Shown: positions 34,796 through 43,345, counted from the stretch's first letter. The stretch: 48,608 nt of DNA from Pseudomonas sp. SJZ074 (GCF_007828215.1 NZ_VIUE01000037.1:1-48608); one strand, 5' to 3'. The notes: generated by a model not told the origin, from the sequence alone. Translations and numbers: made by a program.

Positions 34796-36023
34796 CGTCG
34801 TCCACCGGCTCATGCATCCGGTCGCGGTTGGCCAGGGTCGGGAACAGTTTGATCCAGGCCCCGGTCACCAACAGCGTACCGACACCGCCCATGACCACCG
34901 CCGGCACTGTGCCGAACCAGTGGGCGGTCAGGCCGGATTCGAATTCACCCAGCTGGTTCGACGCGCCGATGAACAACCCGTTCACCGCGCTGACCCGGCC
35001 GCGCATCTCATCCGGTGTTTCCAACTGCACGAAGGACGCGCGGATCACCATGCTGATCATGTCCGCCGCGCCCAGCACCACCAGCACCGCCAGGGAAAAC
35101 CAGAACGACGTGGAGAGGCCGAACGCAATGGTGGCGACGCCGAACACGCCCACGGCGGTGAACATCACCCGGCCCACCTGGCGTTCCACGGCGAACCGTG
35201 CCAACCACAGCGACATCAGCAGGGCACCCACCGCCGGGGCCGAGCGCAGCAGGCCCAGGCCCCAGGGGCCGGTGAGCAGGATGTCCTTGGCGAACACCGG
35301 CAGCAGCGCCGTCGCGCCGCCCAGCAGGACCGCGAACAGATCCAGGGAAATGGCGCCGAGAATGTCCGGACGGCTGCGGATGAAACGAATCCCGGCCAGC
35401 AACGAATCCAGGGTCGCCTTGCCTTTGTTCAGCGGCGTCTGACGAGCGGGCAGGTTGAGCATCAGGCAGCAGGCGATGAGGTAGAGCACCACGGTCGGCC
35501 CATAAACCCAGACGCTGCCGAAGGCATACAGCAGGCCGCCGAGGGCCGGGGCGACGATGGTCGCCGATTGCTGGGCCGATTGCGCGGCGGCCACGGCACG
35601 GGGAAACAGGGCGGCTGGCACAATGCTCGGCAACAGTGCCTGGGTGGTCGGCATTTCGAAGGAGCGGGCGGCGCCCAGCAGGAAGGCGAGGATGAAGATC
35701 ATCTCCCGCGTGACGTTGTCGGTGGCGCTACCGATCACCAGCGCCAGGGCGATCATCGCCTGCAAAGACTGGCAGAGGGCCGCGACCTTGCGCCGGTCAT
35801 AGCGGTCCGCTACATGCCCGGTGTGCAACATGAACAGCACCCGCGGCGCGAACTCCACCAGCCCGACGAGGCCCAGGTCCAGGACATTGCCGGTCAGTTG
35901 ATAGAGGTTCCAGCCGATGGCGACGGTGAGCATCTGAAAGCCGCTGGCGGTGAAGATCCGGGCCAGCCAGAAGGCGATGAAGGGGCGGTGGTGACGGAGC
36001 AGCGTGGGCGCTTGGCTGGGCAT
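34773..36023 (-). CDS. MFS transporter, EntS/MFS_3-like exporter
   Basis: A 416-residue membrane protein with 12 predicted helices. The start RHHRPFIAFWLARIFTASGFQMLTVAIGWNLYQLTG and the loop GHVADRYDRRKVAALCQ are typical of the MFS_3 group that includes the enterobactin exporter EntS. Substrate unknown; no siderophore gene is in the window. ATG 36023 is preferred; an alternative start at 36062 adds 13 residues. Its end overlaps paoC by 23 bases. Confidence 0.85.
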   Translation of the reverse strand: MPSQAPTLLRHHRPFIAFWLARIFTASGFQMLTVAIGWNLYQLTGNVLDLGLVGLVEFAPRVLFMLHTGHVADRYDRRKVAALCQSLQAMIALALVIGSATDNVTREMIFILAFLLGAARSFEMPTTQALLPSIVPAALFPRAVAAAQSAQQSATIVAPALGGLLYAFGSVWVYGPTVVLYLIACCLMLNLPARQTPLNKGKATLDSLLAGIRFIRSRPDILGAISLDLFAVLLGGATALLPVFAKDILLTGPWGLGLLRSAPAVGALLMSLWLARFAVERQVGRVMFTAVGVFGVATIAFGLSTSFWFSLAVLVVLGAADMISMVIRASFVQLETPDEMRGRVSAVNGLFIGASNQLGEFESGLTAHWFGTVPAVVMGGVGTLLVTGAWIKLFPTLANRDRMHEPVDDAKAAYPG

Positions 36024-36140
36024 CGATGACGGATCCACTGATGAAGGCAGCGAGATTATCACCGAGCTGTAACTGGAAGTTGCGACCAGCGAAAAAATAG
36101 TTAGCCAGACATCGACCTATGGGTAGAACACCGAATTTCT

Positions 36141-36226
36141 TTTGGGAGCAAAGCTTGCTCGCGATGCTGTTCGAAGTATCCCTGAGACCTAGGTGTCTGC
36201 ATCGCGGGCAAGCCATGCTTCCACAG
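36141..36226. repeat. Degenerate REP pair
   Basis: TTGGGAGCAAAGCTTGCTCGC and the opposite TCGCGGGCAAGCCATGCTTCCACAG. Both units have drifted from the consensus seen at 9625 and 14014. Confidence 0.7.
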
Positions 36227-36337
36227 ATTTGAGCACAGCCAAGCTGCAACAGCGTTGCCAGCCACTGAGTCAACCTGTCACGCGACAAAAGACCACGCCG
36301 TTCATCGGCCAGAATGCGACTACTCTTTGAACATTGC

Positions 36338-36351
36338 TTGACCCAGATCAA
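36338..36351. promoter_or_regulatory. ANR (FNR-type) box upstream of cioAB
   Basis: TTGACCCAGATCAA fits the consensus TTGATNNNNATCAA in nine of ten fixed positions. It lies 156 bases before the cioA start. In P. aeruginosa ANR represses cioAB at low oxygen, so the same control is likely. Confidence 0.65.
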
Positions 36352-36506
36352 TGCCGTCCGAGGCGTTGGCCTGGCGGCCATTCGGCCAGATACCTGCGTC
36401 GTGACGGTTTTAAAAAGAACGATTTGAAAGGCATCGCACTCCATATCCGAGGGGGCAGCGATGCAGGCCCCGCCCGCAGCCGGTTTTACCTGACAGAGGA
36501 AGACTT

Positions 36507-37946
36507 ATGTTCGGTTTGGAGGCGCTCGATCTCGCCCGGATCCAGTTCGCATTCACGATCTCGTTCCACATCCTGTTTCCGGCTATCACCATCGGCCTGG
36601 CGAGTTACCTGGCGGTACTCGAAGGCCTGTGGCTCAAGACCCGCGACGATACCTACCGCGATCTGTACCACTTCTGGTCGAAGATATTTGCCGTCAACTT
36701 CGGCATGGGGGTGGTGTCCGGATTGGTGATGGCCTATCAGTTCGGCACCAACTGGAGCCGTTTCTCGGACTTCGCCGGCGCCGTCACCGGACCGCTGCTG
36801 ACCTACGAAGTACTCACGGCGTTCTTCCTCGAAGCGGGTTTTCTCGGCGTGATGTTGTTCGGTTGGAGTCGGGTCGGCCGAGGCCTGCACTTCTTTTCCA
36901 CGGTCATGGTGGCGATAGGCACATTGATCTCGACATTCTGGATCCTGTCTTCCAACAGCTGGATGCAGACGCCCCAGGGCTATGAAATCGTCGATGGCCG
37001 GGTCATACCGGTGGACTGGCTGGCGGTGGTCTTCAACCCTTCGTTTCCTTACCGCCTGTTGCATATGTCCATCGCGGCGTTTGTCGCCACGGCGTTCTTC
37101 GTCGGCTCATCGGCCGCCTGGCATTTGTTGCGCGGGCGCGATACCCCGGCCATCCGCCGGATGCTGTCGATGGCGATGTGGATGGCATTGCTGGTAGCGC
37201 CGGTACAGGCAGTGATCGGCGACTTCCATGGCCTCAATACCCTCAAGCATCAACCAGCGAAGATCGCGGCCATCGAAGGCCATTGGGAAAACGTCGGCAA
37301 CGAGCCCACGCCGCTGATCCTGTTCGGACTGCCGGACATGAAGGCGGAGAAGACCCGCTTCGCCGTGGAAATTCCTTACCTGGGCAGCCTGATCCTGACC
37401 CATAGCCTGGACAAGCAGGTGCCGGCCCTCAAGGAATTCCCGCCCGAGGACCGACCGAATTCGACCATCGTGTTCTGGTCGTTCCGGGTCATGGTGGGCC
37501 TGGGCCTGCTGATGATTTTCACCGGCCTGTGCAGCCTCTGGTTGCGCCGCAACGACCGGCTCTATCAATCGCGGCCGTTTCTCCACCTGGTGCTATGGAT
37601 GGGCCCGTCCGGTCTGGTCGCGATCCTGGCCGGCTGGTTCACCACCGAGATCGGTCGCCAACCGTGGGTGGTCTACGGCCTGATGCGTACGGCCGATGCG
37701 TCGTCGGGGCATAGCTTCACTCAGATGAGTATCACCCTGGTGTTGTTCGTCGTGGTCTATTTCGCGCTGTTCGGTGCCGGCCTGAGCTACATGATGCGCC
37801 TGGTGCGCAAGGGGCCGGTGGCCCACGAGGCCGAGCCGACCGATGGCGGCCCGGGCCAGAAACGTACCCCGGCGCGGCCACTGTCGGCCGCCAACGAGGG
37901 CGACGAAGAGATGGACCACAACGACCGCTCGAACAAGGGGAATTGA
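36507..37946 (+). CDS. cioA: Cyanide-insensitive quinol oxidase subunit I
   Basis: A 479-residue cytochrome bd-type subunit I of about nine helices that oxidises ubiquinol and reduces oxygen to water. His21 (ISFHILFPAITIG) matches the proximal haem ligand of E. coli CydA, GDFHGLNTLKHQP carries the second His ligand, and GWFTTEIGRQPWVVYG is the GRQPW signature. The Q-loop is short, as in the CIO branch that resists cyanide. ATG 36507 has GAGGAAG upstream. The cytoplasmic tail after about residue 440 is polar. Confidence 0.94.
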   Translation: MFGLEALDLARIQFAFTISFHILFPAITIGLASYLAVLEGLWLKTRDDTYRDLYHFWSKIFAVNFGMGVVSGLVMAYQFGTNWSRFSDFAGAVTGPLLTYEVLTAFFLEAGFLGVMLFGWSRVGRGLHFFSTVMVAIGTLISTFWILSSNSWMQTPQGYEIVDGRVIPVDWLAVVFNPSFPYRLLHMSIAAFVATAFFVGSSAAWHLLRGRDTPAIRRMLSMAMWMALLVAPVQAVIGDFHGLNTLKHQPAKIAAIEGHWENVGNEPTPLILFGLPDMKAEKTRFAVEIPYLGSLILTHSLDKQVPALKEFPPEDRPNSTIVFWSFRVMVGLGLLMIFTGLCSLWLRRNDRLYQSRPFLHLVLWMGPSGLVAILAGWFTTEIGRQPWVVYGLMRTADASSGHSFTQMSITLVLFVVVYFALFGAGLSYMMRLVRKGPVAHEAEPTDGGPGQKRTPARPLSAANEGDEEMDHNDRSNKGN

Positions 37947-37949
37947 GTC

Positions 37950-38957
37950 ATGGGTATTGATCTTCCGCTGATCTGGGCCGTGGTCATCATCTTCGGCATC
38001 ATGATGTACGTGATCATGGACGGTTTCGACCTGGGAATCGGCATTCTCTTCCCCTTCATCAGGGGCGAGCGCGACCGCGACGTGATGATGAATACCGTGG
38101 CACCGGTCTGGGACGGTAATGAAACCTGGCTGGTGCTCGGCGGTGCCGGCCTGTTCGGGGCGTTTCCACTGGCCTACTCGGTGGTGCTGTCGGCGCTGTA
38201 TCTGCCGCTGATCCTGATGCTCATCGGCCTGATTTTTCGTGGTGTCGCCTTCGAGTTCCGCTTCAAGGCCAAGGCTGAAAAGCGACATCTCTGGGACAAG
38301 GCGTTCATTGGTGGTTCGTTGACGGCCACTTTCTTCCAGGGCGTGGCGCTGGGCGCGTTCATCGATGGATTCCAGGTGGTCAATCGCCAGTTCGCCGGCG
38401 GGTCCCTGGACTGGCTCACGCCGTTCACCATGTTCTGCGGCCTGGCGTTGATCGCAGCCTATGCCTTGCTCGGGTGTACCTGGCTGATCATGAAGACCGA
38501 GGGCAAACTGCAGGAGCAGATGCACGACCTCGCCAGGCCGCTGGCGTTCGTGGTGCTGGCGGTGATCGGCATCGTCAGCCTCTGGACACCGCTGGCCCAC
38601 GCCGATATCGCCGCGCGCTGGTTCACCCTGCCGAACCTGTTCTGGTTCCTGCCGGTGCCGATCCTGGTACTGGTGACCATGTACGGGTTATTCCGCGCGG
38701 TCGCCCGCAACGCGCACTACACGCCGTTCATCCTGACGCTGGTGCTGATATTCCTCGGCTACAGTGGCCTGGGCATCAGCCTGTGGCCGAACATCGTGCC
38801 ACCATCCATCTCAATCTGGGACGCCGCCTCGCCGCCCCAGAGCCAGGGGTTCATGTTGGTGGGTACGCTGTTCATCATTCCGTTGATCCTGGTGTACACC
38901 TTCTGGAGCTACTACGTGTTCCGCGGCAAGGTGACCCATGACGACGGCTACCATTGA
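37950..38957 (+). CDS. cioB: Cyanide-insensitive quinol oxidase subunit II
   Basis: A 335-residue CydB-family subunit with about nine helices (GIDLPLIWAVVIIFGIMMYVIMDGFDLGIGILFPF start, VAPVWDGNETWLVLGGAGLFGAFP motif). It pairs with CioA to form the oxidase. ATG 37950 lies three bases after the cioA stop, and AAGGGG upstream acts as ribosome binding site. The next small gene begins 20 bases downstream. Confidence 0.95.
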   Translation: MGIDLPLIWAVVIIFGIMMYVIMDGFDLGIGILFPFIRGERDRDVMMNTVAPVWDGNETWLVLGGAGLFGAFPLAYSVVLSALYLPLILMLIGLIFRGVAFEFRFKAKAEKRHLWDKAFIGGSLTATFFQGVALGAFIDGFQVVNRQFAGGSLDWLTPFTMFCGLALIAAYALLGCTWLIMKTEGKLQEQMHDLARPLAFVVLAVIGIVSLWTPLAHADIAARWFTLPNLFWFLPVPILVLVTMYGLFRAVARNAHYTPFILTLVLIFLGYSGLGISLWPNIVPPSISIWDAASPPQSQGFMLVGTLFIIPLILVYTFWSYYVFRGKVTHDDGYH

Positions 38958-38977
38958 TCGAGCTGCGAGGTATTGAA

Positions 38978-39142
38978 ATGGCCAAGCCGGACTTGAAGGA
39001 CATCGAAGCCGCCGAACGCAAGCCGCTCTGGCAGCGTCTCGGTTGGCTGGCGGGAATCTGGATGGGGAGCGTGCTGGCGCTGTTCATCGTCGCCAGCCTG
39101 ATGCGGATGTTCATGAATGCTGCGGGGCTGACGACTCACTGA
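38978..39142 (+). CDS. DUF2474 family small membrane protein (CydX-like subunit)
   Basis: A 54-residue protein with one transmembrane helix (WLAGIWMGSVLALFIVASLMRMFM, about residues 22-45) and a charged N-terminus (MAKPDLKDIEAAERKPLWQRLG). DUF2474 genes are regularly found after cioAB and probably code for a small oxidase subunit that replaces CydX. ATG 38978 has GCGAGG upstream; the longer TTG start at 38954 overlapping cioB is less likely. Confidence 0.85.
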   Translation: MAKPDLKDIEAAERKPLWQRLGWLAGIWMGSVLALFIVASLMRMFMNAAGLTTH

Positions 39143-39193
39143 GAAGGTAGTCGTGTGCGCAATGGCGTTGCCGATTGAGTGTCTGGACTGAAG

Positions 39194-39700
39194 TTAGCCC
39201 TGCTTGAATGCCTGAATCAGAGTTGCGGTGGAAAGCAGCAGTCGCAGCGGGCTATTTGTCGATGGTACGAAACCAAGCTTGTTCTGATAGTAATCGGCGG
39301 CATCCAAGTCTTTGGCGTCGACAACGATAAACGCCACACCTGATTGCTTGGAAACCGCATACACGCGTCGGAAGAAATCAGACATCAGCCGCTGGCCAAG
39401 CCCTTTTCTCCTCATACTCTTGTCAACAGCCAGGCGACTCAGCAGCACCGCCGGCATGGGATACCGAGGCACCTTCTTTCTTTGCTCTTCGTTGAGTTCA
39501 CTGAGGGCCACAGAGGTATTCGCCAAGCTATAGTAGCCTCGCAATACTCTGTCTTCGACGTACATGAATGTGCGTGAGATATTGCGTTTCTCGTCTTGCC
39601 CAGCATGTTAGGCGATATATGTGTTTAAAGCGGGGTGTACTTCGCAGTCAAACGCAGAGCGATCAATCGACCTGTCGAAATCGACGGTGATGAAATCCAT
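39194..39700 (-). pseudogene. GNAT toxin gene (TacT/AtaT-like) with a single nonsense codon
   Basis: Read from ATG 39700 the gene would encode 168 residues, the normal size of GNAT toxins that acetylate aminoacyl-tRNA. Codon 31 is TAA (39608-39610); the frame is open on both sides and reads HPALNTYIA-stop-HAGQDEKRNISRTF, which fits a CAA to TAA change. Motif A is intact (SRLAVDKSMRRKGLGQRLM, acetyl-CoA binding), as is the C-terminal YYQNKLGFVP region. Restart at ATG 39565 would give 123 residues lacking the N-terminal part, so activity is doubtful. ATG 39700 has an AGGG ribosome binding site and lies nine bases after the antitoxin stop. Confidence 0.82.
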
Positions 39701-39709
39701 TGAAAGCCC

Positions 39710-40111
39710 TCACCGCAAGGTAAGCAGATTGCGAAGAGCCTCAGTGGGCTCTGGAGGGTTGTCGAGCAATTGATATGCAGTGTCGGCATCAAGCCGGGTC
39801 ATCCCCTCGACATCAAAATCAAGAGCCTTTTCTTCATGCGCGACAGAGCGGACGGCCAATGCAGCAACTACCCTCTTGAGTTCTGCCAGCTCGCGCTCAA
39901 CGTCCGACAAGTGAAGCGCACGTACTGAGCGCCCCTTAGGTATCCCATGCCCCAATATTCGACCAGCGAGGCTTTGCGTGGCATGCCGCTCAACCACGGC
40001 ATCAGCATTTGACAGGAAAGCCGTTACCCGACCGTCCTTGTCTCGGATGGTAATCGAGGTCTTTTTGCCCGCTGCAAGCCGCGTAGTTTTCCGTTGAGCT
40101 GGCTTGTTCAC
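39710..40111 (-). CDS. Antitoxin of the GNAT toxin locus
   Basis: A 133-residue protein whose C-terminus (ADTAYQLLDNPPEPTEALRNLL) is the toxin-neutralising tail common to antitoxins of GNAT toxins (DUF1778 group). The N-terminal part (TSITIRDKDGRVTAFLSNADAVVERH) does not look like the usual ribbon-helix-helix, so it is either a diverged or a different DNA-binding domain. GTG 40111 has AGAGGG six bases upstream and follows a palindromic operator. It stays intact although its toxin partner is interrupted. Confidence 0.75.
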   Translation of the reverse strand: MNKPAQRKTTRLAAGKKTSITIRDKDGRVTAFLSNADAVVERHATQSLAGRILGHGIPKGRSVRALHLSDVERELAELKRVVAALAVRSVAHEEKALDFDVEGMTRLDADTAYQLLDNPPEPTEALRNLLTLR

Positions 40112-40123
40112 GCTGTACCCTCT

Positions 40124-40150
40124 AAATATGCTCTGGACTCTAGCATATTT
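40124..40150. promoter_or_regulatory. 9-bp inverted repeat, probable autoregulatory operator of the TA locus
   Basis: AAATATGCT (40124-40132) and AGCATATTT (40142-40150) with a nine-base spacer, right upstream of the antitoxin GTG. Antitoxins of this kind repress their own promoter through such palindromes. Confidence 0.7.
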
Positions 40151-40192
40151 CGCTTGAGGCTTAATTCCTTGCCTTCAAACAACAATGGCAAA

Positions 40193-41323
40193 TTATTTCC
40201 GAGCCTTGAGAATCACGAACTTCGGCGTGGCGGCCACTTGCTCGACGCTGCGGAATAGCCGCGCCAGTTTGCTGTGATAGCCCAGGTGCCGGTTGCCGAC
40301 GATGTACAGCGCACCGCCGACCACCAGCGCTTCACGAGCCTGCTGGAACATCCGCCAGGCCAGGAAGTCGCCCACCACCTGCTGTTGATGGAACGGTGGA
40401 TTGCACAGCACCACGTCCAGCGACTGTGCTTGTTGCCCGGACAGGCCGTCGCCGGCCCGTACGGTGACCTCGCGCTCGCCCAGGGCCGCTCGCCAGTTCT
40501 GCGCGGCCGATTGCACGGCCATGAAGGACTCGTCCACCAACGTGTAATGGGCTTCGGGGTTGCGCAGGGCGCTGGCAATGGCCAGCACGCCGTTGCCGCA
40601 GCCCAGGTCAGCGACCCGGGCTGTCCCCAGGTTTGTGGGCAGATGCGGCAAAAACGCCCGGGTGCCGATGTCCAGTCCTTCGCGGCAGAACACATTGGCG
40701 TGGTTGAGCAATTCAATCTTCGGCTCGTCCAGCCAGTAGCGGGTGGGGTAGGGCGATACCTGCGGGGCTGACGAGGCGGCTTGCGGCGTGGCGATCAACA
40801 GGCGAGCCTTCTTGACCGCCAGCGAGGCCTGCACCGGACCGATGTAACGCTCCAACAGGTCGCCGGCCGCCCGTGGCAGGTGCTTGATCATCGCGCCCGC
40901 CACCACTTGGGCGCCGGGGGCCAGTTGGCCTTGCAGGCGAATCAGTTGTTCTTCCAGCAGGGCCAGGGTCTTTGGCACTTTGATCAGGACGCGGTCGAAG
41001 GGCCCGGTCAACGGTTCACTGGCCGGGAGTGTCGGCACCGCATCGAAGGGGCGTCCGTTACGGACCAGATTTTTCTGCAATGCTTGCAAGGCCAGGAACG
41101 AGTCGCTGCTGCTGATTACTTCAACCTGGCCGGCCAGGCTGGCGGCGAGGGCACCGAAACCGTCATTGAGCACCAGGACCCGAGTATTTGCAGCCGGTCG
41201 CTGTTCGGCCAGATGGGCGAGCAGGTACTCATCGGCTGCATCGAAAGCTTGCAGCGGTTCGTTCGGTTGTTCGGGTTGGCGGATCAGATCGAGTTGAGCG
41301 AAGGGGCTGGCAAGCAAAGGCAT
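40193..41323 (-). CDS. rlmG: 23S rRNA (guanine-N2) methyltransferase RlmG
   Basis: A 376-residue two-domain methyltransferase of the RsmC/RlmG family that methylates G1835 of 23S rRNA (E. coli numbering). The N-terminal domain is a degenerate copy of the fold (TRVLVLNDGFGALAASL); the active C-terminal domain has VADLGCGNGVLAIA (SAM site) and VVLCNPPFHQQQVV (NPPF catalytic motif). The length equals known RlmG. The gene end lies 43 bases from the TA operator. Confidence 0.92.
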   Translation of the reverse strand: MPLLASPFAQLDLIRQPEQPNEPLQAFDAADEYLLAHLAEQRPAANTRVLVLNDGFGALAASLAGQVEVISSSDSFLALQALQKNLVRNGRPFDAVPTLPASEPLTGPFDRVLIKVPKTLALLEEQLIRLQGQLAPGAQVVAGAMIKHLPRAAGDLLERYIGPVQASLAVKKARLLIATPQAASSAPQVSPYPTRYWLDEPKIELLNHANVFCREGLDIGTRAFLPHLPTNLGTARVADLGCGNGVLAIASALRNPEAHYTLVDESFMAVQSAAQNWRAALGEREVTVRAGDGLSGQQAQSLDVVLCNPPFHQQQVVGDFLAWRMFQQAREALVVGGALYIVGNRHLGYHSKLARLFRSVEQVAATPKFVILKARK

Positions 41324-41386
41324 GGTGGGGACTCTGGCAATCGACGAATGTCCCGCTGCCCTGAGGCAGGTGTTTCAGCGGGGCCG

Positions 41387-41427
41387 CTTGAATGAACTGC
41401 ATCGTGCTGAGGACGACATCATTCAAG
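41387..41427. repeat. 9-bp inverted repeat upstream of rlmG
   Basis: CTTGAATGA (41387-41395) and TCATTCAAG (41419-41427), flanked by GGCC on both outer sides. Lies between rlmG and the LuxR gene, both on the minus strand. It might be a regulatory site or a hairpin ending the LuxR transcript. Confidence 0.4.
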
Positions 41428-41498
41428 TGGGGCCGTGATGGTACTTTTTTTTGCTGTGCAATACCCAAGGGTTTTCAAGTCGAGGAGGCCGATCCGTA

Positions 41499-42212
41499 TC
41501 AGATCACGTGGATGTGAGCTGCCTTGGCCACGGCTGAAATCTTATTGTTGACGTTCAGCTTTCGCATGCAACTGCAGACATGAAAGTTCACCGTACGTTC
41601 GGATAGACACAGTATCCTGCCGACTTCCGACGCGGTCTTCCCTTCGGCTGACCATCTCAGGACTTCGATTTCCCTCGGTGACAAATGGTATTTCTGCGTG
41701 GTCGTAGTGGTGTCTGCCATTTTCTTGCTCGCCAGCGCATGCAGCCTTTGACTGGCGAAGATGGCGTAACCCAGGTTCCCATAATGCTCCTCGATATCGA
41801 TAGGGCTATGAGTCCGAGCGAGGCTGAACAGGCTGCAATAACCCCCGTGTTCGTCATGAACGGCCTGTGTCCAACCATACCGCAGACCTTGTCGATTCAG
41901 TTCGAGCCATAACTTCGGAGCCTGGGCAAAAAGGCTCTCATCCCAAAGAATGGGAAGAGGCGATTGATTGCAGTGTGCTACTACCGGGTCGCAGGAGGCA
42001 TAACCATTCTGTTCATATAACCTGTCCCAGCCATAGGGGTAGTTATTCAGGTTCACCTTGCTGGCATGTTTATCCGGACTGCCGAGATAAGACGCAAATG
42101 CGCAGAATTCAAAGCCTTGATTATTAAAGAAATTCAGGACCAGGCGATAGGCTGTCTGCAGGTCTTTTTCGCAAGATAACTTCCTTAACTGTAAGTCCTT
42201 CCACTTGTCCAT
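41499..42212 (-). CDS. LuxR-type quorum-sensing regulator without a LuxI partner
   Basis: A 237-residue protein with an N-terminal autoinducer-binding domain and a C-terminal GerE HTH (LSPREIEVLRWSAEGKTASEVGRILCLSERTVNFHV). The residues that contact acyl-homoserine lactones in TraR are kept: Trp62, Tyr66, Asp75, Pro76 and Trp90, so it is of the AHL type and not the plant-signal (OryR/PsoR) type. No luxI gene is in the window, so it appears to be a solo. AGGAG precedes ATG 42212. Palindromes lie upstream. Confidence 0.9.
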   Translation of the reverse strand: MDKWKDLQLRKLSCEKDLQTAYRLVLNFFNNQGFEFCAFASYLGSPDKHASKVNLNNYPYGWDRLYEQNGYASCDPVVAHCNQSPLPILWDESLFAQAPKLWLELNRQGLRYGWTQAVHDEHGGYCSLFSLARTHSPIDIEEHYGNLGYAIFASQRLHALASKKMADTTTTTQKYHLSPREIEVLRWSAEGKTASEVGRILCLSERTVNFHVCSCMRKLNVNNKISAVAKAAHIHVI

Positions 42213-42270
42213 CGTCTTCTCCTGGATTGACGTTCAGCGGCGTGGATCCAATATGCTGCGAAAGGACAGT

Positions 42271-42347
42271 GTAGGACTTTTCCTACGCGGTAGTTAGAAT
42301 TTTTAATTTCACAGATTACGGATGGTACTTACGAAAATACCGCGTAG
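42271..42347. promoter_or_regulatory. Palindromes upstream of the LuxR solo and fpr
   Basis: A perfect hairpin GTAGGA-CTTT-TCCTAC (42271-42286) and an overlapping 10-bp inverted pair CTACGCGGTA (42283-42292) and TACCGCGTAG (42338-42347). The region is the divergent promoter of the LuxR gene and the ferredoxin reductase gene. It does not match the lux-box consensus well. Confidence 0.45.
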
Positions 42348-42504
42348 AGTTGGTCCTGTTACAAGGTTCTCATGTTTGTATAGCTTTGGTAGATGTTTCA
42401 AACAGTGAATAGAACAGTAGTAATTAAAATGCCACTACTCTTTGTCGGTGGTTAATGCGCGCACTTTGCGGGACACTGTGATCCTCGTCCCTTTGGAGTG
42501 GCTC

Positions 42505-43281
42505 ATGACCGACAGCGCAGAGAAGTTCACCCGTCAGACCCTGATGGACGTGCAACCATTGACCTCCCATTTGTTTACCTTGCGCACCACCCGGGATCGT
42601 GGCTTTCGTTTCCGGGCGGGGCAGTTCGCCCGTTTGGGGGTGGCCAAGGCGGACGGTAATACTGTCTGGAGGGCCTATTCCATGGTGTCTTCGCCGTTCG
42701 ACGAGTTTCTCGAATTTTTTTCCATCGTCGTTCCGGATGGCGAGTTCACCAGTGAACTCAGCCGTTTGAAACCGGATGACAGCCTGTTGGTAGATCGCCA
42801 GGCATTTGGTTACCTGACGCTTGACCGCTTCGTTGATGGACGGGATTTATGGCTACTGTCCACCGGGACGGGAGTGGCGCCGTTTCTTTCGATTCTCCAG
42901 GATTTCGAGGTATGGGAAAGATTCGAGCGGATTACCCTCGTGTACAGTGTTCGCGAGGCCAAGGAGCTGGCGTATCAGGCACTTATTGATGGGTTGGGCC
43001 AGCGCGATTACCTGGCCGAGCACGCCCACAAGTTTCGTTTTATCGCAACCGTGACCCGGGAGCAGCATCCCGGGGCATTGAACGGACGTATCACGACGCT
43101 GCTGGAAAATGGCGAGTTGGAGCGAGCGGCGGGGGTCACGCTGACGCCGGAGCATTCGCGGGTCATGTTGTGCGGCAATCCGCAGATGATCGATGACACG
43201 CGCAAGCTGCTCAAGGCCAGGGGCCTGCAACTGAGCCTTTCCCGGCGGCCGGGCCAGGTGGCGGTGGAAAACTATTGGTAG
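42505..43281 (+). CDS. fpr: Ferredoxin--NADP+ reductase
   Basis: A 258-residue FAD enzyme passing electrons between NADPH and ferredoxin or flavodoxin. WRAYSMVSSPFDE is the FAD-binding RxYS motif, LLSTGTGVAPFLSIL the NADP pyrophosphate site, and RVMLCGNPQMIDD the CGNPxM motif; it ends VENYW as bacterial Fpr do. It matches the oxidoreductase next to mscL in P. aeruginosa (PA4615) and may be the second Fpr paralogue. ATG 42505 has TTGGAG upstream; the longer frame from 42442 lacks support. Confidence 0.9.
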   Translation: MTDSAEKFTRQTLMDVQPLTSHLFTLRTTRDRGFRFRAGQFARLGVAKADGNTVWRAYSMVSSPFDEFLEFFSIVVPDGEFTSELSRLKPDDSLLVDRQAFGYLTLDRFVDGRDLWLLSTGTGVAPFLSILQDFEVWERFERITLVYSVREAKELAYQALIDGLGQRDYLAEHAHKFRFIATVTREQHPGALNGRITTLLENGELERAAGVTLTPEHSRVMLCGNPQMIDDTRKLLKARGLQLSLSRRPGQVAVENYW

Positions 43282-43300
43282 GCCAGTGCCAGCAGGAAGC

Positions 43301-43345
43301 TTGTGGCGAGGGAGCTTGCTCCCGCCGGGCTGCGCAGCAGCCCCA
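43301..43345. repeat. Half of a REP-type repeat downstream of fpr
   Basis: TTGTGGCGAGGGAGCTTGCTCCCGCCGGGCTGCGCAGCAGCCCC contains two small hairpins (GGGAGC/GCTCCC and GGGCTGC/GCAGCCC). It lies between the convergent fpr and mscL genes and probably limits both transcripts. Confidence 0.65.

Larger units (their letters stand above)
36024..36506. other. 483-bp intergenic region upstream of cioAB
   Basis: Contains a degenerate REP pair (36141-36226) and an ANR/FNR-type box (36338-36351). The rest should be the cioAB promoter and leader. No gene was seen. Confidence 0.6.

Noticed and set aside
34689..36029. 446-residue plus-strand frame over the MFS exporter
   Set aside because: Begins inside paoC in another frame and is rich in Arg, Gln and His; the minus-strand MFS gene explains the DNA.
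39194..39565. Toxin as a normal 123-residue protein from ATG 39565
   Set aside because: GNAT toxins are about 160-170 residues, no ribosome binding site fits, and the missing N-terminus is present upstream in the same frame behind a single TAA.
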